A DNA stretch of 6,824 nt, from the NCBI GenBank assembly GCA_021850835.1, contig JAJZKS010000093.1, positions 1 to 6,824 of the forward strand. The letters are read 5' to 3'. Below are positions 1 to 4,227 of the stretch, one piece after another. The stretch's first letter is position 1. Each line of letters begins with the position of its first letter. This DNA is from Thermoplasmata archaeon (GTDB lineage: Archaea > Thermoplasmatota > Thermoplasmata > Thermoplasmatales > Thermoplasmataceae). Below the pieces are notes generated by a model. That model saw only the letters and a program-made list of their open reading frames with translations, was not told where the DNA came from and did no database searches. The position numbers and the translations under genes are program-made.

Positions 1-243
1 TCCACCTGAAATCTGTAGAAAACGTTCCACGGAAAAGCCTTCTGTATCAAGATAAAGGACCTGCCCCCCTTCCCTTATGGTGGAAATTGCAAACTGCATG
101 CTGATGTTTGTCTTGCCAGCACCGCCCTCTCCGTATATTTCTGTAATAACCTCTGATTCAAGGCCGCCGCCTGTTAGTTCATCCAGGCAGCTGATTCCAA
201 TGGGAATCTTACCGGGCAGAGAGGTCAGATCAACTTTCTCCAT
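1..243 (-). CDS. radB: DNA repair and recombination protein RadB, N-terminal part (3' end beyond window)
   Basis: I translated this from the minus strand; the 81 visible residues begin MEKVDLTSLPGKIPIG. They hold a RecA-type ATPase core: the TGGGLESE lead-in at residues 24-31, a Walker A motif GEGGAGKT at residues 38-45 (bases 109-132), and the strand LYLDTEG at 63-69 that follows it in RecA/RadA proteins. The protein enters the ATPase core almost at once, without the N-terminal helix-hairpin-helix domain of RadA, which identifies it as RadB. In the family, RadB is a euryarchaeal RadA paralogue thought to assist RadA in homologous recombination and repair. The start is well fixed: an in-frame TAG lies immediately before the ATG, so no longer start is possible. 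The gene is cut by the window edge, so Walker B and the C-terminus cannot be assessed. It lies 50 bases downstream of the HAD gene on the same strand but appears to have its own promoter. Confidence 0.88.
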   Translation of the reverse strand, partial: MEKVDLTSLPGKIPIGISCLDELTGGGLESEVITEIYGEGGAGKTNISMQFAISTIREGGQVLYLDTEGFSVERFLQISGG

Positions 244-261
244 CTACCACTAAATTGACTG

Positions 262-280
262 CATGTTATAAATAATACTA
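262..280 (-). promoter_or_regulatory. Likely radB promoter (TATA box), leaderless type
   Basis: Read on the minus strand, the 50-base gap before radB contains TATTTATAAC. Its TTTATAA core occupies 266-272, with its centre about 26 bases from the A of the radB ATG at 243. Archaeal transcription normally starts about 25 bases from the TATA centre, so the transcript would begin at or next to the start codon. There is no convincing Shine-Dalgarno sequence in between. The upstream TFB-recognition element is not clearly purine-rich, which lowers confidence. Confidence 0.5.
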
Positions 281-293
281 TGCCGGAAGCGCT

Positions 294-950
294 TTACTGC
301 TTTTGAATCTGCTCCAGAACAAGCCTCAAATCATTTCCTGTCAGCGTTACTGTAGCATTCTTTGTCATGGAATGTTCATGGGGATTGAAGGCGATTGAAT
401 ATCCGGAATGCCTGAAGAGAGCCACATCCTGAAGTGTGTCTCCTACACTGAATGTCTCGTCCTCAGAGACCCCCATGCGCTTTTGGAGGTCCTGAAGTAT
501 CAGGTCCTTTCTTTTGGGGTCCACCATCACAGTGCCATCCGGAACGATTTCGCCGTTTCCATTGGTTTTGATCAGGTTTGCGTGTATTTCAGTAAACTCT
601 CCTATTTTTCCGATTCTTTCAGCAAGCCAGTATATTCCCCCAGAAATGATGGCAGTTTCAATCCCGTCTTTTCTCAGTGAGGACATAGTTTCGGATATGC
701 CGGCTCTCAAGGGGACCTTTCCAAGGATATCAATTATTAAATTTGAAGGAACTGAGCCCATTTTCTTGATCCAGAGCTCTACGTCGCTCCTGAGAAATTC
801 CATGTAAGTCAGGTCACCTTTCCTGTATAGAGATAGGTTATTCTGATTGTCCACGCCAAGCTCTCTGTGGACAAATTCCCAACTGCTAGGCGTCTGTGTA
901 AGGACTCCGTCCATATCGAATACTGCCAGTTTGAAGTTTGTTTTTCCCAT
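294..950 (-). CDS. HAD-superfamily phosphatase, phosphoserine-phosphatase (SerB)-like
   Basis: This 218-residue protein has the full set of HAD catalytic motifs. Motif I is FDMDGVL, with nucleophile D12 and general acid D14. Motif II is IISGG, with S103. A motif III lysine lies in PKRK at 145-148 (K146 or K148), and motif IV is GDTLQD, with D171 and D175. The segment between motifs I and II (about 20-80) is the helical cap of the HAD-IB class; SSW at 22-24 and DVELW at 56-60 recall, from memory, archaeal proteins annotated as phosphoserine phosphatase. The expected reaction is Mg2+-dependent phosphomonoester hydrolysis in the cytosol, possibly the last step of serine synthesis. However, motif I reads DMDGV, not the DxDST usual in proven phosphoserine phosphatases, so the substrate is uncertain. 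The ATG lies six bases after the proS stop, with weak ribosome-binding similarity upstream, which suggests cotranscription with proS. I assign no gene symbol for this reason. Confidence 0.85.
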   Translation of the reverse strand: MGKTNFKLAVFDMDGVLTQTPSSWEFVHRELGVDNQNNLSLYRKGDLTYMEFLRSDVELWIKKMGSVPSNLIIDILGKVPLRAGISETMSSLRKDGIETAIISGGIYWLAERIGKIGEFTEIHANLIKTNGNGEIVPDGTVMVDPKRKDLILQDLQKRMGVSEDETFSVGDTLQDVALFRHSGYSIAFNPHEHSMTKNATVTLTGNDLRLVLEQIQKQ

Positions 951-956
951 TTCTGC

Positions 957-2354
957 CTAATATGACCTGGAGAAGGTGCCGTTACGGCCAGGTTTTCCAC
1001 AGACTATGCAACTCTTCTCTTCTGAGTCGTCTGGAGAGATTCCAAGGGTGCCAAATTCGTAGCGTTCTTCTATTTTTTCAGCGCATTCTCGTTCTCCGCA
1101 CCAACCCGCGATTACAAAGCCTTCTGCCTTTGCAAGTTCGTCTAGGTTGCCTATGTGGTGCATATTTTCTTGGAAGTATTTATTCGCCTTGTCACTGAGT
1201 GCATCCTTGATTCCCTGAAGGATAGTACTGGTCCAGGCGGCAACATCTTCAATTGGAACTTTTGTTTTTTTCCTATCATGCCTTGAAACCAGTACAGCGG
1301 TGCCTGAGGTGACTTCCCTCTCGCCTATCTCGATCCTCATGGGAACTCCCCTCATTTCCCAGTCATTGTACTTGAATCCTGGTGTGTAGTTACCTCTATC
1401 ATCTATTGTGCACCTGAAACCCTGGGAGAGAAGCTTTTGCTGAACCTCTTTTGCAAATGAATCTACGTCAACTTTCTTTGAAGGTATGGGTACTATGACC
1501 ACCTGTGTAGGGGCTACGTCAGGCGGGAATATGAGTCCATGGTCATCACCATGTATCCCTATGACTGCAGCCAGCAGCCTTTCACTGAGTCCAAATGTGG
1601 TCTGGTTCGCATATTCGTGCTCCCCGTCATCCTTGAGGTACTTTATATCATAAGTCTTTGAGAAATTGGTGCCATACTGATGTATTGTTCCAATCTGCAG
1701 GCTTCTTCCGCCAGGCAGGAGAGTATCAAAGGCAAGGGTGTACTTTGCTCCCGGGAACTTATCCCAGTCTGGCCTCTGGTGGACTTCGAACGGCAGGCAG
1801 AGTCTGGAACTAATCTCGCCCCAAATGTCCATGTATTGGCGCATTTGGCTTTCAGAATCTTCATATGAGTCATGGGCGGTGTGAGCTTCGAAGAAATGAA
1901 TCTCCCTTATCCTGATAAACGACCTGGTGTGCTTGGTTTCGTATCTGTAAACATTTACAATCTGATACAACCGCAAAGGAAGGTCAGCATGGGATCTCAC
2001 CCAGAGAGAAAACATACCGTACATTGCGGCTTCGCTGGTTGGCCTAAGAGCCATCTCCACTTCCAGTGGCTCCATTCCTCCACGTGTTACCCAGAACACT
2101 TCTTTCTCGAATCCTTTCACATGCTCAAATTCCACGGAGAGCTGGTCTCTGGTGATGAGAACAGGAAACTGGACCTCCTGGAAATTCCTGGAATCAACGC
2201 TTTCCCGGATGGTCCTGTCTATATTCTGCATGGCTTTCAGGCCGTATGGCATCCAGACATTCATTCCCTTTATGGGGTAACGCTTGTCGCTGAGTCCGCT
2301 AATCTCTATGATCTCATTGTACCATTCGCTGAAATTGCTCTTCTTGTTCTCCAT
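957..2354 (-). CDS. proS: Prolyl-tRNA synthetase, archaeal/eukaryotic type
   Basis: ProRS attaches proline to tRNA-Pro using ATP, in the cytosol. The 465 residues match the compact archaeal/eukaryotic-type class II enzyme, which lacks the bacterial editing insertion. Motif 1 lies around residues 30-70 (MNVWMPYGLKAM onward). The proline-binding TSE loop is in RPTSEA at 105-109, and motif 2 spans RSFIRIREIHFFE at 144-156. Motif 3 spans about 251-279, with R259 followed by IHGDDHGLIFPP. The anticodon-binding domain follows at about 282-380. The C-terminal zinc-type domain has four cysteines (C419, C424, C449, C452), and the protein ends in the family's conserved terminal tyrosine. Motif 3 reads FGLSERL where WGxSTR is usual. 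The ATG at 2354 is the first start after an in-frame TAG at 2379-2381. No Shine-Dalgarno precedes it, which fits a leaderless or short-leader mRNA. It is the first gene of a probable operon with the HAD phosphatase. Confidence 0.96.
   Translation of the reverse strand: MENKKSNFSEWYNEIIEISGLSDKRYPIKGMNVWMPYGLKAMQNIDRTIRESVDSRNFQEVQFPVLITRDQLSVEFEHVKGFEKEVFWVTRGGMEPLEVEMALRPTSEAAMYGMFSLWVRSHADLPLRLYQIVNVYRYETKHTRSFIRIREIHFFEAHTAHDSYEDSESQMRQYMDIWGEISSRLCLPFEVHQRPDWDKFPGAKYTLAFDTLLPGGRSLQIGTIHQYGTNFSKTYDIKYLKDDGEHEYANQTTFGLSERLLAAVIGIHGDDHGLIFPPDVAPTQVVIVPIPSKKVDVDSFAKEVQQKLLSQGFRCTIDDRGNYTPGFKYNDWEMRGVPMRIEIGEREVTSGTAVLVSRHDRKKTKVPIEDVAAWTSTILQGIKDALSDKANKYFQENMHHIGNLDELAKAEGFVIAGWCGERECAEKIEERYEFGTLGISPDDSEEKSCIVCGKPGRNGTFSRSY
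962..968 (-). promoter_or_regulatory. Weak ribosome-binding site for the HAD gene
   Basis: On the minus strand the last codons of proS contain AGGTCAT, one base different from the archaeal consensus core AGGTGAT. It lies 11 bases before the HAD ATG. It supports internal initiation within a proS-HAD mRNA and the chosen start, but the match is short and the spacing slightly long. Confidence 0.3.
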
Positions 2355-2378
2355 GTGCAGCGGATCAATGCCATCAGT

Positions 2379-2400
2379 CTAAATAACCTTTTTAAACCTA
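2379..2400 (-). promoter_or_regulatory. Likely proS promoter region
   Basis: On the minus strand, upstream of the proS ATG, two TATA-like candidates are visible. One is TTTAAAAAGG (2387-2396), preceded by AAATAGG, which could serve as the TFB-recognition element; it would give a leader of about 11 bases. The other is TTATTTA (2380-2386), centred about 29 bases from the ATG, which would give a nearly leaderless transcript. The sequence alone does not decide between them. Confidence 0.45.
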
Positions 2401-2405
2401 TTTAG
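2379..2405. repeat. Imperfect dyad: 7-base inverted repeat around the proS TATA box
   Basis: CTAAATA at 2379-2385 and TATTTAG at 2399-2405 are exact reverse complements separated by 13 bases. The dyad centre falls on the TTTAAA-like box proposed for proS. Such a position would suit a repressor or activator operator. The arms are AT-rich and short, so chance occurrence is quite possible. Confidence 0.3.
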
Positions 2406-2451
2406 GAGGCTTCTTTCCCCTTTAAATCAGCCCATTGCAGGGTCTTATTTT

Positions 2452-2467
2452 GGAAAGAGATTATATG
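2452..2467 (+). promoter_or_regulatory. Likely promoter of the M20 gene (BRE plus TATA box), leaderless type
   Basis: A purine run GGAAAGAGA at 2452-2460, suited to TFB recognition, directly precedes TTATATG at 2461-2467. The TATA centre is about 26 bases before the ATG at 2489, so transcription should begin at the start codon itself. No Shine-Dalgarno lies between. This is the best-formed promoter in the window. Confidence 0.6.
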
Positions 2468-2488
2468 GCTACTATGTAATACCAAGGC

Positions 2489-3691
2489 ATGCCCGTAAAA
2501 TTAAAGGAATTATCAGACGAGGAATTTATTAAGGAAGTAGTGAATAGGATTATTCCCATTGAGTCAATTTCTCCAGCTTCTGGAGGCAAGGGAGAACAAG
2601 AGAGGGTTGATGAACTCTGCAAAATCCTGGAAGAACTTGGCTACCCGAATTATAACAGGTATGACGTGAAGGACAAATCCGGTGCCGTCAGATCGAACGT
2701 TGTCCTTCTCATAGGAAACTTGGACCAGACTTTCTGGATTGTGCCCCACACCGACACAGTTCCTGTTGGAGACCCGGCGCTTTGGACAAAACCTCCATTT
2801 AAACCCACCCTTGAGGGTGATAAGATATATGGTAGAGGGACATCAGATGACGGGCAGGCCATATGGCTATCTCTGCTTATTCTCAAGAACCTGGATGCTT
2901 CTAAGCTGAAGTATAACCTAGGATTTGCTTTTGTTGCAGATGAGGAAGTGGGCAGTACATACGGAATCCAGCACCTTCTTGAAAAGAACATCTTCAGGAA
3001 AGATGATTTGATAATTGTACCGGATGCGGGCACCGCTGACGGCCTTCAGATTGAGGTCGCTGAAAAAAGCATTATGTGGATTAAATTCAAAATAATGGGG
3101 AAGCAGTACCATGCAAGCATGCCTTTCATGGCGGTAAATGCCAACAGAGAGGCAATGAAATTTGTCCTGAAGCTTGACGACGCCCTTCACAGGAAATACG
3201 ATGCCATTAACGAAATCTTTTCACCGCCAGGCTCGACATTTGAACCAACCAAGCATGACAAGAATGTGGACAATGTAAACACTATTCCCGGTACGGAAGT
3301 CCAGTACCTTGATTGCAGGATTCTTCCCAAGTATGATCTCGATAATGTTGTGGATTTCGTAGATTCACAGATTAGGGAATTCCAGAGGGAGAGTAAAGCA
3401 ACAATCACCTATGAGTTCGTGCAGCGTGAGCAGGCACCACTTCCCACAAGAATGGATGCACCAGTAGTGGTCGAATTGAAAAAGGCCATTAAGGGGCTCA
3501 GGGGGGCCGAACCATCAGCTGTTGGAATCGGCGGGGGAACCTGTGCGGCTTTCTTCAGGAGGAAAGGGTTCAATGCTGTGGTGTGGAGCACTACTGTACC
3601 CGAAGTAGCACATCAGGCTGATGAATATGTGCACATATCACACGTCGTGAAGGACAGGGATGTAATTCTGAAAATAGTCTATAAAAACTAA
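2489..3691 (+). CDS. M20-family metallohydrolase (ArgE/DapE/carboxypeptidase-like)
   Basis: This 400-residue protein has the complete M20 di-metal site. H87 and the helper D89 lie in PHTDTVP, and the bridging D120 in GRGTSDDGQ. The catalytic base E152 and ligand E153 lie in DEEVGS. D179 lies in VPDAG, and H375 in AHQADEY. The lid or dimerisation domain runs roughly from 190 to 310 and includes KQYHAS at 205-210. The whole sequence, including FEPTKHDKNVDNVNTIPG and VGIGGGTCAAF, resembles from memory the archaeal MJ0457-like uncharacterised metallohydrolases. M20 enzymes cleave N-acyl or peptide bonds of small substrates, so a peptidase or deacylase is likely; the substrate cannot be read from sequence. 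An in-frame TAA at 2477-2479 makes this ATG the first possible start. The gene is divergent from proS and convergent with nadM, so it appears monocistronic. No signal peptide is seen, so it is probably cytosolic. Confidence 0.9.
   Translation: MPVKLKELSDEEFIKEVVNRIIPIESISPASGGKGEQERVDELCKILEELGYPNYNRYDVKDKSGAVRSNVVLLIGNLDQTFWIVPHTDTVPVGDPALWTKPPFKPTLEGDKIYGRGTSDDGQAIWLSLLILKNLDASKLKYNLGFAFVADEEVGSTYGIQHLLEKNIFRKDDLIIVPDAGTADGLQIEVAEKSIMWIKFKIMGKQYHASMPFMAVNANREAMKFVLKLDDALHRKYDAINEIFSPPGSTFEPTKHDKNVDNVNTIPGTEVQYLDCRILPKYDLDNVVDFVDSQIREFQRESKATITYEFVQREQAPLPTRMDAPVVVELKKAIKGLRGAEPSAVGIGGGTCAAFFRRKGFNAVVWSTTVPEVAHQADEYVHISHVVKDRDVILKIVYKN
3671..3687 (-). terminator. Possible oligo-T terminator of the ileS-nadM transcript
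   Basis: Read on the minus strand, the nadM TAG stop is followed at once by TTTTT (3683-3687) and then by TTTT (3671-3674). Archaeal termination often needs only such T tracts. Both lie inside the last codons of the convergent M20 gene, because there is no intergenic space here. Confidence 0.4.
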
Positions 3692-4227
3692 ATAACGTCC
3701 TCATCAGTTTTGGAGAGGTCTATAAGGCGGTTCACGCCGTCTATTTCTTCTATTATTTCCCAAACCGGCTGAGGAACATCATCCTTCCAGTTTTCTCCGT
3801 TGAGAATTTTTTCCCTGATATGGGTTCCGGACCACGAATCTCTGTTCATGAGCTCCATGGAGTGCACATCATATCCTTTCTCTCCAAATAGTCTCCTGAC
3901 CAGGGGGTTGTTGGTGTACACTTTGTTGAACCTCGGGGTAAGTGATTCCACATGGGCAACCCACAGGGGATTAGAGTTTACATCTTCTATTGGAACAAGA
4001 TAGAATTGGTAGATGCCCTCGGATTCAAGGCTAGAGGAAATCATCAGGTGTCGTTCACCTGCAGTAAATGGATCTTTAAGGGTATGGGAATACTGGGCGC
4101 TCCCAATCCCAATGATGACTGAATCATTGTCTTTCAGAATCTGCTTGATCAGTTTGAGGTGTCCATAATGGAAAGGCTGGAACCTTCCAACTATGAATGC
4201 CCTGTTTCCATCCGGAATTTTAACCAT
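3688..4227 (-). CDS. nadM: Nicotinamide-nucleotide adenylyltransferase, archaeal NadM type
   Basis: The enzyme joins NMN and ATP to give NAD+ and pyrophosphate, the last step of NAD synthesis, in the cytosol. The 179 residues are normal for archaeal NMNAT. The ATP-binding start FIVGRFQPFHYGHL (11-24) holds the HxGH motif (H20, H23). FTAGERHLMI (54-63) is a family-conserved block, and SGTHIR (133-138) is the second nucleotidyltransferase signature, equivalent to ISSTxxR. The C-terminus ends in an acidic stretch, SKTDEDVI. The ATG begins directly after the TGA of ileS, with no spacer, and an SD-like AAGGCGAT lies just upstream, so translation is probably coupled to ileS. The TAG stop overlaps the TAA stop of the opposed M20 gene. 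The assignment is firm; I see no missing key residue. Confidence 0.96.
   Translation of the reverse strand: MVKIPDGNRAFIVGRFQPFHYGHLKLIKQILKDNDSVIIGIGSAQYSHTLKDPFTAGERHLMISSSLESEGIYQFYLVPIEDVNSNPLWVAHVESLTPRFNKVYTNNPLVRRLFGEKGYDVHSMELMNRDSWSGTHIREKILNGENWKDDVPQPVWEIIEEIDGVNRLIDLSKTDEDVI
3726..3762 (+). terminator. Possible terminator downstream of the M20 gene
   Basis: About 35 bases past the M20 stop, GGCG (3726-3729) and CGCC (3735-3738) can form a 4-base stem with a 5-base loop. A pyrimidine- and T-rich tract follows (3741-3760, with several TTT runs). All of it lies antisense within nadM codons. The short stem and interrupted T tract make this only a weak candidate. Confidence 0.25.

Noticed and set aside
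287..294. Eight-base palindrome AAGCGCTT at the HAD stop as a possible terminator or operator
   Set aside because: It is very short, has no loop and no following T tract on the minus strand, and is partly coding.
1872..2405. Plus-strand 177-residue open frame antisense to proS, running into the intergenic region
   Set aside because: It lies almost wholly opposite a firmly identified gene, shows no recognisable motif, and has no promoter or ribosome-binding site. It is a shadow of proS codon usage.
2397..2410. CCTATTTAGG hairpin with GGAGG as a ribosome-binding site for a small plus-strand gene
   Set aside because: No start codon follows at a suitable distance before the M20 gene, and the M20 start is too far away at 2489.
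2355..2488. Small RNA, tRNA or riboswitch in the divergent intergenic region
   Set aside because: The 134 bases are mostly accounted for by two promoters. I found no cloverleaf, box C/D pair or stable stem beyond the short AT-rich dyad.
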